64,000 nt of DNA from an uncultured Pelagibacteraceae bacterium (lineage in GTDB: Bacteria; Pseudomonadota; Alphaproteobacteria; Pelagibacterales; Pelagibacteraceae): NCBI GenBank assembly GCA_902518835.1, contig CABYHH010000002.1, forward strand, positions 1-64,000. The letters run 5' to 3'. The notes beneath the pieces are model-generated. The model was not told the origin of the DNA, did no database searches, and saw nothing but the letters and a program-made list of their open reading frames with translations. Below, one piece after another: positions 9,887 through 21,292 of this stretch (the stretch's first letter is position 1; each line of letters begins with the position of its first letter). Both the position numbers and the translations under genes were made by a program.

Positions 9887-10625
9887 TAATAAATTTAAGC
9901 TCTTTTTTTAATTTACGAAGATATTTTTGAGAGGATAAACTATGATTACCGTTCTTGATTATTATCAATTTTTTTTTCGCTTTACTAAAAATTTTTAAAA
10001 TTTTTCTGGAATATGAAATTGGTACAACTTCATCTTTTTGACCATGGACCATTGTGACCTTTATTTTTGAGTCAATTTTTTTGTTGAAAACTCTATTTTT
10101 TCTTCCATCTTTAATTAATTGAAGAGTTATAGGATATTTATAATCTCCGTGGTTTAAATGGTAAATTTTCTTTTTTATAAGTTCATCTTTGATTTTTTTT
10201 GTAAATTTTTTCCACATTAGATTTTCTAAAAATTCTGGAGCAGATCCGATTCCTAAAAAACCAACTATCTGTTTTTTAAATTTTTGAAATTGATTTAATG
10301 ATATCCAAGATCCCATACTTGAACCAACAAAAATAATCTTATTTTTATTTACAATTTTTTTTATAAGAATACTTGTATCCTCACTCCATTTTGTAATATT
10401 TCCATTAGTAAATTTACCAGATGATTTTCCATGACCTGTGTATTCTAAAGCTAAAAAACCCAAATTATTTTTTTTTGCGAAATTAAAAAAAGCCTTAGGC
10501 TTCGCTCCTTCTAAGTCTGACATAAATCCATGTAAAAAAACTATGTAAACACTATTATTTCTCATATGTTTTAAATATCGTATTCTTTTTGTTTTAGTGA
10601 TCTTAAAATAATTGAAGTTTGTCAT
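9879..10625 (-). CDS. Alpha/beta hydrolase (thioesterase/esterase-like)
   Basis: A 248-residue single-domain alpha/beta hydrolase. The FLHGFMSDLEG oxyanion region, the GHGKSSGKF stretch, the nucleophile elbow GSSMGSW, a late acid in VHGQKDEVVP and the histidine in NGNHSLS give a complete catalytic triad. The pattern resembles the ABHD10-like esterase/acyl-thioesterase group. No signal peptide is seen, so it is probably cytoplasmic. The substrate is unknown. It is divergent from the glycosyltransferase upstream and convergent with gltB. Confidence 0.82.
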   Translation of the reverse strand: MTNFNYFKITKTKRIRYLKHMRNNSVYIVFLHGFMSDLEGAKPKAFFNFAKKNNLGFLALEYTGHGKSSGKFTNGNITKWSEDTSILIKKIVNKNKIIFVGSSMGSWISLNQFQKFKKQIVGFLGIGSAPEFLENLMWKKFTKKIKDELIKKKIYHLNHGDYKYPITLQLIKDGRKNRVFNKKIDSKIKVTMVHGQKDEVVPISYSRKILKIFSKAKKKLIIIKNGNHSLSSQKYLRKLKKELKFIIN

Positions 10626-10666
10626 TAAAGTTTATTAGTTTTATCTATTATTATATAACTTATATT

Positions 10667-11821
10667 ATGACGTCTAATATAAAAGTTTTACAAGTAATAC
10701 CTAAATTGGGTTACGGGGGTGCTGAAACTGGTTGTTATGATATTGCACACTATCTTCCCGAAAATAATTGTAAATCTTTTATTGTAACGAGTGGGGGTGA
10801 ATTAATAAAATTTGTTGATAAAAAAAAAGTAAAGATAATTAGACTACCAGTTCACAGTAAAAATCCAATTTTAATATTATTTAACGCAATAATTTTGGTA
10901 GGTATAATCTTAATTTTTAATATATCAATTGTGCATGCTAGAAGTCGAGCACCTGCATGGTCATGTTTTTTAGCAACCAAGTTAACAAATAGAAAATTTG
11001 TAACTACTTTTCATGGAACTTATAACTTCAAGAGTAAATTTAAAAAATTTTATAATTCAATTATGTTAAGATCTGATTTAATAATTGCTGGATCAAATTT
11101 TATTTTTTCACATATCAAAGAAAATTATTCAGAGCTATTAAATATTAAAAAGAAGTTTTTAGTAATTTTTAGAGGAATAAATGTGGATTATTTTGATTGC
11201 ACTACTACTTTAGAAAATGACGAAAAAAAACTACTCAAAGATTGGCAAATTAATAAAGAAAAAAAAATTATTCTAATGCCAGGAAGACTTACTTCTTGGA
11301 AAGGACAACAACTATTTATAGAGGCAATAAATCTTGTTAAAGTAGAACTTGGTTATGAGGCTTTTCATGCTGTAATATTAGGTAATGACCAAGGAAGAGA
11401 TTTGTACAAAAAAAAATTAATACGCTTAACTGAGCAACATCGTTTAACTGATCAAATAAAATTTATAGATCACTGTAGAAATATGGCATTAGCCTATAAA
11501 ATTTCTGATATTGTTGTTTCTGCTTCAATCGAACCAGAAGCATTTGGAAGAGTTGCTGTAGAGGCACAATCTATGGAAAAAATTATAATTGCAAGTAATA
11601 TTGGTGGATCAAATGAGACAATCATCAATGATGAAACAGGATTACTTTTTGAGTCTGGTGATGCAATGTCTTTAAGTAAAAAAATCATACAAGCTTTAAC
11701 AATGGACGAATCGTCAACAAAATTAATGGGAAAAGAAGGGCGAAAAAACGTTATTAAAAAATTTAATGTTGAAAAAATGTGTTTTTCTACTTATTCAGAG
11801 TATAAAAGATTACTAAACTAG
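10667..11821 (+). CDS. Glycosyltransferase, GT4/GT1 (GT-B fold)
   Basis: A GT-B fold glycosyltransferase that transfers a sugar from a nucleotide-sugar donor to an envelope glycan or lipid. The N-terminal VIPKLGYGGAE glycine loop and the C-terminal donor-site EX7E motif (EPEAFGRVAVE) are both present. I choose ATG 10667 over the ORF-track start at 10619: the upstream 16 codons are hydrophobic and overlap the divergent gene, whereas typical GT4 proteins begin just before this beta-strand. That gives 384 residues. The stop abuts the thrS ATG, so it shares the thrS transcript. Confidence 0.85.
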   Translation: MTSNIKVLQVIPKLGYGGAETGCYDIAHYLPENNCKSFIVTSGGELIKFVDKKKVKIIRLPVHSKNPILILFNAIILVGIILIFNISIVHARSRAPAWSCFLATKLTNRKFVTTFHGTYNFKSKFKKFYNSIMLRSDLIIAGSNFIFSHIKENYSELLNIKKKFLVIFRGINVDYFDCTTTLENDEKKLLKDWQINKEKKIILMPGRLTSWKGQQLFIEAINLVKVELGYEAFHAVILGNDQGRDLYKKKLIRLTEQHRLTDQIKFIDHCRNMALAYKISDIVVSASIEPEAFGRVAVEAQSMEKIIIASNIGGSNETIINDETGLLFESGDAMSLSKKIIQALTMDESSTKLMGKEGRKNVIKKFNVEKMCFSTYSEYKRLLN

Positions 11822-13741
11822 ATGCCTATTATTACATTACCTGACGGAAAGAACTTAGATTTTTCTAAAGCTGTTACAGGATTAGAAATTGCAGAAAAAA
11901 TCAGCAAGTCGCTAGTTAAACAAGCTTTAATTATGAGTGTAGATGGAGAATTAAAAGATTTATATTTTACTATAAAAAAGGATTGTTCAGTAAAAATATT
12001 TACCTCCAAAGATCCTGAAGGATTAGAGGTGATTAGACACGATACAGCACATATTATGGCTATGGCGGTTCAAGAATTGTTTCCTGGTACTCAGGTAACA
12101 ATCGGACCAGTAATCGAAAATGGTTTTTATTATGATTTTGCCAGAAAGGAACCTTTTACAAGTAGTGATCTGGAAAAAATTGAAAAAAAAATGTTAGAGA
12201 TAATTGATAAGGATGTAGTAACAAAAAGAGAAGTTTGGGAAAGGAAAAAAGCAATCGATCATTTTAAGGAAATTGGTGAAAAATATAAGGCTGAAATAAT
12301 AGAAAGCATTCCAGAAAATGAGGAGCTCTCTATATATCATCATGGGGATACTTGGTATGATTTGTGTAGAGGCCCCCATCTTTTATCATCAGGTAAAATT
12401 GGCAAAGCTTTTAAGCTTACAAAAGTTGCAGGAGCTTATTGGCGTGGAGATTCTAAAAATGAAATGTTGCAGAGAATCTACGGAACAGGTTGGGCATCAC
12501 AAAAAGATTTGGATGATTATTTAATAAGAATACAAGAAGCTGAAAAAAGGGACCATAGAAAACTTGGTAAAGAAATGGATCTATTTCATTTTAGAGAAGA
12601 GAGTCCTGGATCCGTTTTTTGGCATGAAAAGGGATGGGCATTATTTCAAAAATTAACTAATTATATGAAGATGAAACAAAATACAGCTGGATATAAAGAG
12701 ATTAATACTCCAGAGGTTTTAGATAGGAGTTTGTGGGAAAAATCAGGTCATTGGGAAAAATTTGGAACAAATATGTACACATCAACGACACCAGATGAAA
12801 AGGTATTTGCTATTAAACCTATGAATTGTCCAGGTTGCGTTGAGGTCTTTAATCAAGGTCTTAAAAGTTATAAAGATTTACCATTAAAAATGTCTGAGTT
12901 TGGAAAGGTTCATCGCTATGAACCCTCAGGCGCGCTTCATGGTTTATTAAGAGTAAGAGCATTTACACAAGATGATGCACATATATTTTGTACTGAGGAT
13001 CAAATAACAGAAGAATGTTTAACAGTAACTAATCTTATCTTAGAAATTTATAAAGATCTTGGTTTCGAAAATGTTATTCTAAAATATTCTGACAGGCCAG
13101 AATTAAGAGTTGGAGATGATGGGGTATGGGATAAAGCAGAGGCAGCTTTATTAGAAGCAGTTAAAGCTACCAAGTTAGAATATACTATTAATAATGGGGA
13201 AGGTGCATTTTATGGACCTAAAATCGAGTTTGTTTTAAGGGATGCTATTGGAAGAGATTGGCAATGTGGTACTCTTCAGGTAGATTTTAATTTACCTGGA
13301 AGATTGGGTGCTTCATATGTAGACAAAGATGGAACCAAAAAAGTTCCAGTAATGTTACATAGAGCATTGTTTGGATCACTTGAAAGATTTATCGGAATTT
13401 TGATTGAAAATTATGCGGGAAAATTTCCATTTTGGATTTCTCCATTACAAATAGTCGTAATTCCAATTTCAGAAGATTTCGAAGATTATGCTATGGAGGT
13501 TTCAAAAAAGATAAAGTCAGCTGGCATGAGTGCAATTGTTGATTTAAAAAAACACAATTTGAATTATAAAATTAGAGATCATTCGCTAGCAAAAGTACCT
13601 CTTTTATTAATTTGTGGTAAAAAAGAAGTTGACAGTAACTCAGTAACCATTAGAAAATTGGATTCAAATAAACAAGAAAATATGGAACTGAATAAATTTT
13701 TAAAAACATTCTCTGCTTTAAATAAAGCACCCTCAAATTAA
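11822..13741 (+). CDS. thrS: Threonyl-tRNA synthetase
   Basis: A class II aminoacyl-tRNA synthetase charging tRNA-Thr. The order is an N-terminal TGS domain (about 1-60), the editing domain with the zinc-site histidines in RHDTAHIMAM, the catalytic core with motif 2 FGKVHRYEPSGALHGLLRVR and the zinc-ligand region KPMNCPGCVEVF, motif 3 around HRALFGSLERF, and the anticodon-binding C-terminus. The 639-residue length is normal. It starts directly after the glycosyltransferase stop and its own stop is followed at once by the infC GTG, so it heads the translation-gene operon. Confidence 0.98.
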   Translation: MPIITLPDGKNLDFSKAVTGLEIAEKISKSLVKQALIMSVDGELKDLYFTIKKDCSVKIFTSKDPEGLEVIRHDTAHIMAMAVQELFPGTQVTIGPVIENGFYYDFARKEPFTSSDLEKIEKKMLEIIDKDVVTKREVWERKKAIDHFKEIGEKYKAEIIESIPENEELSIYHHGDTWYDLCRGPHLLSSGKIGKAFKLTKVAGAYWRGDSKNEMLQRIYGTGWASQKDLDDYLIRIQEAEKRDHRKLGKEMDLFHFREESPGSVFWHEKGWALFQKLTNYMKMKQNTAGYKEINTPEVLDRSLWEKSGHWEKFGTNMYTSTTPDEKVFAIKPMNCPGCVEVFNQGLKSYKDLPLKMSEFGKVHRYEPSGALHGLLRVRAFTQDDAHIFCTEDQITEECLTVTNLILEIYKDLGFENVILKYSDRPELRVGDDGVWDKAEAALLEAVKATKLEYTINNGEGAFYGPKIEFVLRDAIGRDWQCGTLQVDFNLPGRLGASYVDKDGTKKVPVMLHRALFGSLERFIGILIENYAGKFPFWISPLQIVVIPISEDFEDYAMEVSKKIKSAGMSAIVDLKKHNLNYKIRDHSLAKVPLLLICGKKEVDSNSVTIRKLDSNKQENMELNKFLKTFSALNKAPSN

Positions 13742-14287
13742 GTGGCAAATTTGAAACAAAATTATTTCCAAAAGAGAACCAAAGATAGAGGTCCTAGATC
13801 CAATAATAGAATTTCGTCTCCAGAGGTTCAGGTTATTACAAATGATGGAGAGAATTTAGGAGTCCTAAATACAAATGAGGCTATATCAAAAGCTAAAAAC
13901 CAGGGCCTAGATTTAATTGAAATAGCACCTAATGCAAATCCGCCAGTTTGTAAGATTATGGATATGGGAAAATTTAAATATGACGCTCAGAAAAAGGCAA
14001 ATCTTGCAAAAAAAAAACAAAAAGTCATTTCTCTTAAAGAAATAAAAATGAGACCAGTCACAGAAACGCATGATTACGAATTTAAAGTAAAAAATGCTAA
14101 AAAATTTATTGCAAAAGGTGACAAGGTAAAATTTACAATCAGATTTAAAGGACGTGAGCTTCAACACTCTCATCTGGGCAATGCACTTATGACAAAGATT
14201 AAAGAAGATATGAAGGATATAGGTAAAGTAGAATTGCATCCAAAATTTGATGGAAAACAAATGATTATGGTAATTCAGCCAATATAA
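13742..14287 (+). CDS. infC: Translation initiation factor IF-3
   Basis: IF-3 binds the 30S subunit, keeps subunits apart and checks the start codon. The N-terminal domain (NNRISSPEVQVITNDGENLGV) and the C-terminal domain (VKFTIRFKGRELQHSHLG) are both intact in 181 residues. The GTG start immediately follows the thrS TAA. An atypical start codon is common in infC, where IF-3 controls its own translation. The order thrS-infC-rpmI-rplT is conserved across bacteria. Confidence 0.97.
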   Translation: MANLKQNYFQKRTKDRGPRSNNRISSPEVQVITNDGENLGVLNTNEAISKAKNQGLDLIEIAPNANPPVCKIMDMGKFKYDAQKKANLAKKKQKVISLKEIKMRPVTETHDYEFKVKNAKKFIAKGDKVKFTIRFKGRELQHSHLGNALMTKIKEDMKDIGKVELHPKFDGKQMIMVIQPI

Positions 14288-14339
14288 ACTTTAATTCTAG
14301 TTGTAAATTTTAATCATTCTTTGTATAAGTTCGTCCATT

Positions 14340-14546
14340 ATGCCGAAATTAAAAACAAAAAGCTCAGCAAAAAAAAGATTTAAAATATCAGCTAGGGGAA
14401 AAGTAATAATGGCACAGGCTGGTAAGAGACACGGGATGATTAAAAGATCAAATTCACAAATTAGAAAATTAAGAGGCACTACAACGATGTCTAAACAAGA
14501 CGGTAAAATTGTTAAATCGTACATGCCCTACAGTTTGAGAGGCTAA
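14340..14546 (+). CDS. rpmI: Ribosomal protein bL35
   Basis: A 68-residue basic large-subunit ribosomal protein. The start [20 protein letters not shown] is the family signature. It lies between infC and rplT, with a 1-nt gap to rplT. The 52-nt gap after infC shows no clear terminator, so the block is probably one operon. Confidence 0.97.
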   Translation: MPKLKTKSSAKKRFKISARGKVIMAQAGKRHGMIKRSNSQIRKLRGTTTMSKQDGKIVKSYMPYSLRG

Positions 14547-14547
14547 T

Positions 14548-14904
14548 ATGGCAAGAGTTAAAAGAGGTGTCACTAGTAAAGCAAAACATAAAAAAGTCTT
14601 AAAAGCAGTAAAAGGTCAATGGGGCAGAAGAAAAAATACTATAAGGGCTGCCAGGCAAGCAATGGAAAAAGCCATGCAATATTCTTATAGAGACCGAAGA
14701 AACAAAAAAAGAGATTTCAAATCTCTATGGATACAAAGGATAAATGCTGGAGTAAGAGCTGAAGGTTTAACTTATTCTAAATTTATTAATGGTTTAAATA
14801 AATGTGGAATTAAAATCGATCGAAAAGTCCTTGCTGAGATCGCTTATGATAGTCCAGAAGCCTTTAAAACTATTGTTCAAAAAGCACAATCTGCTTTAAA
14901 CTAA
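14548..14904 (+). CDS. rplT: Ribosomal protein bL20
   Basis: A 118-residue 23S rRNA-binding protein needed early in 50S assembly; in many bacteria it also represses the rpmI-rplT mRNA. The N-terminal basic extension [19 protein letters not shown] and the [19 protein letters not shown] stretch are diagnostic. It follows rpmI by one base and precedes pheS by 43 nt. Confidence 0.98.
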   Translation: MARVKRGVTSKAKHKKVLKAVKGQWGRRKNTIRAARQAMEKAMQYSYRDRRNKKRDFKSLWIQRINAGVRAEGLTYSKFINGLNKCGIKIDRKVLAEIAYDSPEAFKTIVQKAQSALN

Positions 14905-14947
14905 TCTTCACTATTGTTTTTATTTCCTGAAGAAATAATCTGTTAAC

Positions 14948-16015
14948 ATGTCTGATCTAAAAAAAATAAAGGATGAATTTCTCACGAAACTTAAAGGGAA
15001 ATTAAATTTATCTGAAATTAATGAAATAAAATCTAATCTTTTTGGAAAAAATGGATTGATCTCATCGCAATTTAAAAAAATAGGATCGATTGCTAAAAAT
15101 GAAAGAAAAAAATTTGCATCAGATCTGAATAACATCAAAGATGAATTACAAAATTTGATAGATTACAAAATAAATGAAATTCAAAATGCAGAAATTAACG
15201 AAAAATTAGAAAAAGAAAAAATTGACGTTACCCTGCCGGAAAGATCTTTTGTGAGGGGAAAAATTCATCCTGTGTCACAAACAATCGACAAAATATCTTC
15301 TATATTTTCTGAAATAGGATTTAGCGTTGAAGAGGGCCCTGATGTTGAAAATGAATATAATAATTTCACAGCGTTGAATACTCCAGATAATCATCCAGCA
15401 AGAGATATGCATGACACATTTTATTTAGATGAAAAAAAAGAAAAATTATTACGAACTCATACTTCACCAGTTCAAATTAGAACAATGCTTAAGGATAAAC
15501 CTCCATTTAAAATTATTGCTCCGGGAAGAACTTACAGATCAGATAGTGACCAAACACATGCTCCAATGTTTCATCAGGTTGAGGGGCTTCATATAGATAA
15601 AAACATAAATATGGGCAACTTAAAAGGCTGTTTAAATTATTTTATTAAAGAATTTTTTGAAGTTGATAAAATTAAAATGAGATTTAGACCAAGTCACTTT
15701 CCTTTTACAGAACCTTCTGCTGAAGTCGATATTGGTTACAAAATTAAAGATGGAAAAATTATTATTGGTGAAGGTGATAAATGGCTTGAGATTTTAGGAT
15801 GTGGAATGGTTCATCCTAATGTACTTAAAAATGTAAAAGTTGATCCAATAAAATTTCAAGGTTATGCATTTGGGATGGGAATTGACAGATTAGCAATGCT
15901 CAAATATGGCATCAATGATCTTAGAGCTTTTTTTGATTGTGATTATAGATGGTTAAATCATTTTGGGTTTGATCCTTTGGATGTTCCAACAAATTATAGA
16001 GGCTTAAGTAGATGA
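14948..16015 (+). CDS. pheS: Phenylalanyl-tRNA synthetase alpha subunit
   Basis: The catalytic alpha subunit of the heterotetrameric class II PheRS. An N-terminal coiled coil (about 1-90) contacts tRNA. The class II core follows, with motif 2 [19 protein letters not shown] and motif 3 [15 protein letters not shown]. Length (355) is normal. The stop overlaps the pheT ATG by 4 nt, giving stoichiometric coupled translation. Confidence 0.98.
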   Translation: MSDLKKIKDEFLTKLKGKLNLSEINEIKSNLFGKNGLISSQFKKIGSIAKNERKKFASDLNNIKDELQNLIDYKINEIQNAEINEKLEKEKIDVTLPERSFVRGKIHPVSQTIDKISSIFSEIGFSVEEGPDVENEYNNFTALNTPDNHPARDMHDTFYLDEKKEKLLRTHTSPVQIRTMLKDKPPFKIIAPGRTYRSDSDQTHAPMFHQVEGLHIDKNINMGNLKGCLNYFIKEFFEVDKIKMRFRPSHFPFTEPSAEVDIGYKIKDGKIIIGEGDKWLEILGCGMVHPNVLKNVKVDPIKFQGYAFGMGIDRLAMLKYGINDLRAFFDCDYRWLNHFGFDPLDVPTNYRGLSR

Positions 16016-18420
16016 AAATCACATTCGATTGGCTTAAAGATCACTTAAGTACAAATTTAAAGGAGGAAAAACTTTTAGAGCTCCTTACAAATATTGGCTT
16101 GGAGGTTGAGAGTGTTGAAAATCTATCATTAGGAAATGAATTATTTAAAGTAGCAAAGATTGTTAATACAGAAAAACACCCAAACGCTGATCGACTTAAA
16201 GTTTGTGATGTTAATGTTGGAGAAAAAGATTTAAAAAAAGTTGTGTGTGGAGCTAATAATGCAAGAAAGGGGTTGATTACAATATATGCTACACCTGGAG
16301 CAATTATCCCCAAAACCAAAATAAAACTAGTGGAAGCCAAAATAAGAGGGGTTACCTCAAAGGGAATGCTTTGCTCTGGGTCTGAACTGAATTTATCAGA
16401 TGAGAGTGATGGAATAATTGAATTACCAAAATCTAAATATGAGAAAAGTATTGGAAAGAGTTATTTTTCAAAATCTAAATCTAATTTTATAGATATATCA
16501 ATTACACCTAATAGACCAGATTGTCTTGGCGTAAGGGGAATAGCAAGAGATGTGGCGGCTTCTGGCTTTGGAAGATTAAAATATTTTAAGGAAAAAAAAA
16601 ATAAATCAAAAGCAAAACAAAACTTAAAAGTAAAAATTAATAAAGAAAAAAATCTGGGATGTAATACTTTTGGAAGTTGTTTAATTACTAATGTTAAAAA
16701 TATTGAAAGTCCCCAATGGTTAAAAGATAAATTAATTTCTATTGGCCAAAAACCAATTTCAGCAATAGTTGATATTACAAACTATATTATGATTGATATT
16801 AACCGTCCATTACACGCCTATGATGCTGATAAGATTGAAAAAGGGATTGTAGTTCGAAACTCTAAGTTAGGTGAAAAATTTACAGCTCTTGATAATAAAG
16901 TTTATAAATTAGAAAATGGCATGTGTGTGATAAGTGACAGTGAAGGTGTTTTAGGATTAGGTGGAATAATAGGAGGCATAAGATCAGGAACGAAATTTAA
17001 CACAAAAAATGTATTATTAGAGGCAGCATATTTTGATCCTAAATCTATAAGAAACACAGCGAAAAAATTAAATATTGATACAGATGCAAAATTTAGATTT
17101 GAGAGAGGTATTGACCCATTGTCTATCGAAGATGGCTTAAATAAAGCAGCATCTTTAATAAAAGAAATTTGCGGTGGTGAAATTAGTAAAATTGATATCC
17201 AAAAAACTGAAATTTATAAAAACAAAACTATTAAATTTGACCCCCACTTATTTGAACAAATAACTGGTTTTAAAATTTCTATTAAAGAAATTTTAAAAAT
17301 TTTAGAAGATCTTGGATTTGGAATTAAAAGAGATAAAAAGTTTTTAAAATTAATTATTCCATCATGGAGACCTGATATTTCACAAGGGGTAGATATTGTT
17401 GAAGAGCTGGTAAGAATTACTGGCTATGATAAGATTAAAACTGTAAATCCAATTAAGGAAAGAACTAAATCAACATTAACTAAATCTCAAAAACTTTTTC
17501 ATTTCTTACAAAGATCGATCGCATCCAAAGGTTATTTGGAGGTAATTACTTGGTCATTTACAGACTCAAATTATAATGATTTTTTTAAAGACAAAAATAA
17601 AGAAATTAAGATAATTAATCCTATAAGTTCCGAGTTGGGAGTTTTAAGAAATTCAATATATTCTAATTTAATTATGTATATGAGTAAAAATCTTGATAGA
17701 GGTTTCAAAGATTTATCAATATTTGAAATAGGCCCCATTTTTACGGGTTCTAATCCGGGTGAACAAAATACTGTAGTTTGTGGATTGTCAGCAGGTAAAA
17801 AATATAGATTATCTTGGATTGATAAAGAGAGGAATATAGACGTATATGATATAAAAAAAAATGTAGTCCAAAGTTTAGTTGAAGCTGGTTATAATTCTGA
17901 TAAGTTTTTTATAGATAGAGAAACACCCAATTACTATCACCCTGGTAAATCAGGTAGATTATTTTTAAATAGAGGAAAAGATCAAGTGGCAGCTTACTTT
18001 GGAGAAATTCATCCAAATATTTTAAAAAAGACAGATTTAAAAACAGAGTCTTTAATGGGGTTTGAGATTTTTATAGATAATTTAGAATTGCCTAAAAAAA
18101 CTTTAAATGATCAAAAAACAAAATTTATAGTTTCTGATTATCAAAAATCTGAGAGAGATTTTGCATTTATTGTTGATAAGGATGTAAGTTCACAAGATTT
18201 AATAAATGCTATTTCTAATGTTGATCAAAATTTGATTAGTAATATTAAAATTTTTGATGTTTATGAGGGTGAAAATATTCCTGAAAATCAAAAATCAATT
18301 GCAATAAGTGTATCAATCCAGTCATTTGAAAAAACATTAAACGATAGTGATTTAGAAAAAATTAATAAATCGATTATTGAAACTGTAGAAAACAAAACTG
18401 GTGCTAAAATTAGATCCTAA
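16012..18420 (+). CDS. pheT: Phenylalanyl-tRNA synthetase beta subunit
   Basis: An 802-residue beta subunit of PheRS. It shows the N-terminal OB-fold tRNA-binding domain ([15 protein letters not shown]), the B3/B4 editing domain ([16 protein letters not shown] nearby), B5 DNA-binding-like segments and the C-terminal ferredoxin-like anticodon-binding domain ([15 protein letters not shown]). It forms alpha2-beta2 with PheS and edits mischarged Tyr. It overlaps pheS by 4 nt and precedes lepA by 7 nt. Confidence 0.98.
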   Translation: MKITFDWLKDHLSTNLKEEKLLELLTNIGLEVESVENLSLGNELFKVAKIVNTEKHPNADRLKVCDVNVGEKDLKKVVCGANNARKGLITIYATPGAIIPKTKIKLVEAKIRGVTSKGMLCSGSELNLSDESDGIIELPKSKYEKSIGKSYFSKSKSNFIDISITPNRPDCLGVRGIARDVAASGFGRLKYFKEKKNKSKAKQNLKVKINKEKNLGCNTFGSCLITNVKNIESPQWLKDKLISIGQKPISAIVDITNYIMIDINRPLHAYDADKIEKGIVVRNSKLGEKFTALDNKVYKLENGMCVISDSEGVLGLGGIIGGIRSGTKFNTKNVLLEAAYFDPKSIRNTAKKLNIDTDAKFRFERGIDPLSIEDGLNKAASLIKEICGGEISKIDIQKTEIYKNKTIKFDPHLFEQITGFKISIKEILKILEDLGFGIKRDKKFLKLIIPSWRPDISQGVDIVEELVRITGYDKIKTVNPIKERTKSTLTKSQKLFHFLQRSIASKGYLEVITWSFTDSNYNDFFKDKNKEIKIINPISSELGVLRNSIYSNLIMYMSKNLDRGFKDLSIFEIGPIFTGSNPGEQNTVVCGLSAGKKYRLSWIDKERNIDVYDIKKNVVQSLVEAGYNSDKFFIDRETPNYYHPGKSGRLFLNRGKDQVAAYFGEIHPNILKKTDLKTESLMGFEIFIDNLELPKKTLNDQKTKFIVSDYQKSERDFAFIVDKDVSSQDLINAISNVDQNLISNIKIFDVYEGENIPENQKSIAISVSIQSFEKTLNDSDLEKINKSIIETVENKTGAKIRS

Positions 18421-18427
18421 AAATTGA

Positions 18428-20236
18428 ATGAGCACTATTGATAATATAAGAAATTTCGCAATTATCGCTCATATTGATCATGGTAAATCAACAATAGCCG
18501 ATAGAATAATTCATAATTGTGGAGGTCTCACAGAAAGAGAGATGAAAGCTCAAGTACTCGACTCAATGGATATAGAAAGAGAGAGAGGAATAACTATAAA
18601 AGCTCAAACAGTTAAACTTAATTATAAAGCAAAAAATGGTAAAAATTATATTTTGAATATAATTGACACTCCTGGTCATGTAGATTTTAGCTATGAGGTA
18701 AGTAGATCTCTTTATGCTTGTGAGGGATCAATACTTATTGTTGATAGTACACAAGGGGTAGAAGCACAAACTTTAGCAAATGTTTATCAAGCTTTAGATA
18801 TAAATCATGAAATAATACCAGTGTTGAATAAAATAGACTTACCTGCATCAGATTTAGATAAAACAAAAAAACAAATCGAGGATGTAATTGGTATTGATAC
18901 TGAAAATGCAGTCCCATGTTCAGGAAAAACAGGCGAAGGAATTGAGGAAATATTAGAGCAAATTATAAATCAATTACCCGGTCCAAAAGGCAGTCAAATT
19001 GATGATTTAAAATGTTTATTAGTCGATAGTTGGTATGATACTTACCTAGGTGTAGTTATTTTAGTTCGAGTAATTAATGGAAAAATTACAAAAAATATGA
19101 AAGTAAAAATGCTTTCAACGAACCAGGATTATATCATAGAAAAAGTTGGAGTTTTTACACCAAAACCAAAAGATATAAATGAACTCAATACTGGAGAGAT
19201 TGGTTTTATTACAACTGGTATTAAAGTTTTATCAGAAACCAAAGTTGGAGATACTATATGTGACGCATCTAAGCCACCTGTTGAGGCTTTGCCTGGGTTC
19301 AAACCAAGTAAGCCAGTAGTATTTTGTGGATTATTTCCTGTTGATAGTTCTGAGTATCAAAAATTAAAAGATGGATTAGCAAAGTTACAGCTTAATGACT
19401 CAAGCTTTTCATTTGAGGCAGAGTCTTCATCAGCTTTAGGATTAGGATTTAGATGTGGATTTTTAGGATTACTACATCTCGAAATAATAACTGAGAGATT
19501 GGAAAGAGAATTTGATGTAAACTTATTAACAACTACTCCTGGTGTTGTATATAAAGTTAATTTGAACAATGGAGATATTCTCGATCTACAAAATCCCTCA
19601 AGTCTTCCAGATCCAACATCAATTAAACTTATTGAAGAGCCATGGATTAAAGCAACAGTTATTACACCCGATGAATATTTAGGATCGATTATAAAACTTT
19701 GTCAGGATAAAAGGGGAATTCAAACCAATCTCAGTTATTCGGGAAATAGAGCAGTTTTAAGTTATGAACTTCCATTAAATGAAGTAGTGTTTGATTTTAA
19801 TGATCGTATAAAATCAATGACAAGTGGTTATGCTAGTTTTGATTATGAGATAATTGGTTATAGAGAAGGTGAGTTAGTAAAGTTGGGAATTTTGGTAAAC
19901 GGTGAACCAGTTGATGCATTAGCAATGATGATTCATAAAGATTTTGCTCAAAAAACAGGCAGAGAAGTATGTGAGAAATTAAAAGATTTAATTCCTAGAC
20001 ATAATTTTATGATACCAGTACAGGCAGCGATAGGAGGCAAAATTATTGCTAGAGAAACCATAAAAGGATTTAAAAAGGATGTTTTAACCAAAATTCACGG
20101 TGGTGGAGCAACTGATAGAAAAAGGAAATTACTTGAAAAACAAAAAAAAGGTAAAGCAAGATCCAAACAATTTGGAAGAGTTGAGATACCTCAAGAGGCT
20201 TTTATTGGTGTACTTAAAATATCTAAAGAAAAATAA
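18428..20236 (+). CDS. lepA: Elongation factor 4 (LepA)
   Basis: A translational GTPase acting on the ribosome, implicated in back-translocation and 30S maturation. G1 is [14 protein letters not shown], followed by the switch sequence [13 protein letters not shown]3 [16 protein letters not shown] and G4 NKIDLPASD. The LepA-specific C-terminal domain ends with the conserved [20 protein letters not shown] region. The 602-residue length is typical. The stop lies only 2 nt before the mature 5' end of tRNA-Ser, so the tRNA is probably cut from the lepA transcript. Confidence 0.98.
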   Translation: MSTIDNIRNFAIIAHIDHGKSTIADRIIHNCGGLTEREMKAQVLDSMDIERERGITIKAQTVKLNYKAKNGKNYILNIIDTPGHVDFSYEVSRSLYACEGSILIVDSTQGVEAQTLANVYQALDINHEIIPVLNKIDLPASDLDKTKKQIEDVIGIDTENAVPCSGKTGEGIEEILEQIINQLPGPKGSQIDDLKCLLVDSWYDTYLGVVILVRVINGKITKNMKVKMLSTNQDYIIEKVGVFTPKPKDINELNTGEIGFITTGIKVLSETKVGDTICDASKPPVEALPGFKPSKPVVFCGLFPVDSSEYQKLKDGLAKLQLNDSSFSFEAESSSALGLGFRCGFLGLLHLEIITERLEREFDVNLLTTTPGVVYKVNLNNGDILDLQNPSSLPDPTSIKLIEEPWIKATVITPDEYLGSIIKLCQDKRGIQTNLSYSGNRAVLSYELPLNEVVFDFNDRIKSMTSGYASFDYEIIGYREGELVKLGILVNGEPVDALAMMIHKDFAQKTGREVCEKLKDLIPRHNFMIPVQAAIGGKIIARETIKGFKKDVLTKIHGGGATDRKRKLLEKQKKGKARSKQFGRVEIPQEAFIGVLKISKEK

Positions 20237-20238
20237 AT

Positions 20239-20328
20239 GGAGAGGTGGCCGAGTGGTTGAAGGCGCACGCTTGGAAAGCGTGTATAGGGGAAACTCTATC
20301 ATGGGTTCGAATCCCATTCTCTCCGCCA
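20239..20328 (+). tRNA. tRNA-Ser (anticodon GGA)
   Basis: A 90-nt class II tRNA. The 7-bp acceptor GGAGAGG pairs with TCTCTCC, the anticodon stem CACGC/GCGTG encloses TTGGAAA, a long variable arm follows, the T-loop is TTCGAAT, and CCA is encoded. The GGA anticodon reads UCC and UCU. It sits 2 nt after lepA; a minus-strand glycosyltransferase gene ends 8 nt downstream. Confidence 0.97.
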
Positions 20329-20336
20329 AAGAATTA

Positions 20337-21251
20337 TTATGTAATTGACTTTATAATTTTTTTAATAATTTTATCTGCTGATAGGCGATCAGCATTATAA
20401 TATTTATTTTTTTTGAAGATTATTTTACTTTCAGGTTTAGTATAAATAGGAAGATATATAGCGTGAACATTCTTTTTTAAAGATGATCCTAAACATATTG
20501 GCCCAGACTCATTTCCAATAACATGACTACAAGTCTCTATAGTGTTTATAATTTCAAATATTTTTTTTTTGTAAGTATAATGAATTTTATTTGAAAAAAG
20601 CAATTTTTTAGGAAAGTATGTAAGAAAATGTTTTTTATCTGGGCTAAAGTTAATATAGAGAATATTCTTTTTCATTAAAATTTTTATTATTTGCAAATAA
20701 TTATTTATAGGCCAATTGTTTTGATCATGGTGTGAGTCAATATTTATGAAGATTTTATTTTTGAATTCTTTTTTTATTTTTGGTTTTGTTAAAAAAAAAT
20801 TATTCACTTCAACGGGGAGTCTTAAGTCTTTAGTATATTTCATTAGCCTTTCTGAAATTGTTAGATGATTAAGAGATTTATCTTTATCAATTATAAGATT
20901 ACCAAGACCAAATATATATTTTTTTCTTGCGTTTGATAATAAAACTGGAATTGCTAATCTACGATAATTAGCTGTAAGAATTATTTTATCAACATTGAGT
21001 TTGTTTATTTTATTCTTAAATTCAACTATATTTTTTATTGTTTTTACAAAACCGTATCTATTATTATCAAAATCTATTATTTTTTTTACAAAATTTTCAT
21101 TTTTATATACTTCTCCAGCTTGATTTACTTTATTTGACAAAATAATTATTTTTTCCTTGTAGCTTTTATGAAGCGATCTCAGCAGGGGTAAATGATAAAT
21201 TAAATCTCCTATACCTCTTGCACCAATTATAACTAATAATTTTTTTTTCAT
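20337..21251 (-). CDS. Glycosyltransferase family 9 (heptosyltransferase-like)
   Basis: A 304-residue GT-B protein of the ADP-heptose:LPS heptosyltransferase family (GT9). Visible are the N-terminal GARGIGDLIYHLPLLRSL motif and the C-terminal CSHVIGNESGPICLGSSL donor-binding segment. It would add a sugar to lipopolysaccharide core or a related surface glycan at the inner membrane; donor and acceptor cannot be named. It is very AT- and Lys-rich. It is divergent from the FkbM-type gene (41-nt gap), and the pair sits between tRNA-Ser and gyrB, which looks like an exchangeable surface-glycan insert. Confidence 0.8.
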   Translation of the reverse strand: MKKKLLVIIGARGIGDLIYHLPLLRSLHKSYKEKIIILSNKVNQAGEVYKNENFVKKIIDFDNNRYGFVKTIKNIVEFKNKINKLNVDKIILTANYRRLAIPVLLSNARKKYIFGLGNLIIDKDKSLNHLTISERLMKYTKDLRLPVEVNNFFLTKPKIKKEFKNKIFINIDSHHDQNNWPINNYLQIIKILMKKNILYINFSPDKKHFLTYFPKKLLFSNKIHYTYKKKIFEIINTIETCSHVIGNESGPICLGSSLKKNVHAIYLPIYTKPESKIIFKKNKYYNADRLSADKIIKKIIKSIT

Positions 21252-21292
21252 TAATCTTAATAATACATTATAAATATCTATTATAATAAAAA

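Noticed and set aside
13913-14260. 115-aa minus-strand ORF inside infC
   Set aside because: Antisense shadow of a clear infC; Phe/Cys-rich translation typical of reading A-rich coding DNA backwards.
20100-20348. 82-aa ORF spanning the lepA end and tRNA-Ser, and its antisense partner at 20129-20329
   Set aside because: They run through a well-formed tRNA gene and overlap lepA in other frames; shadows.
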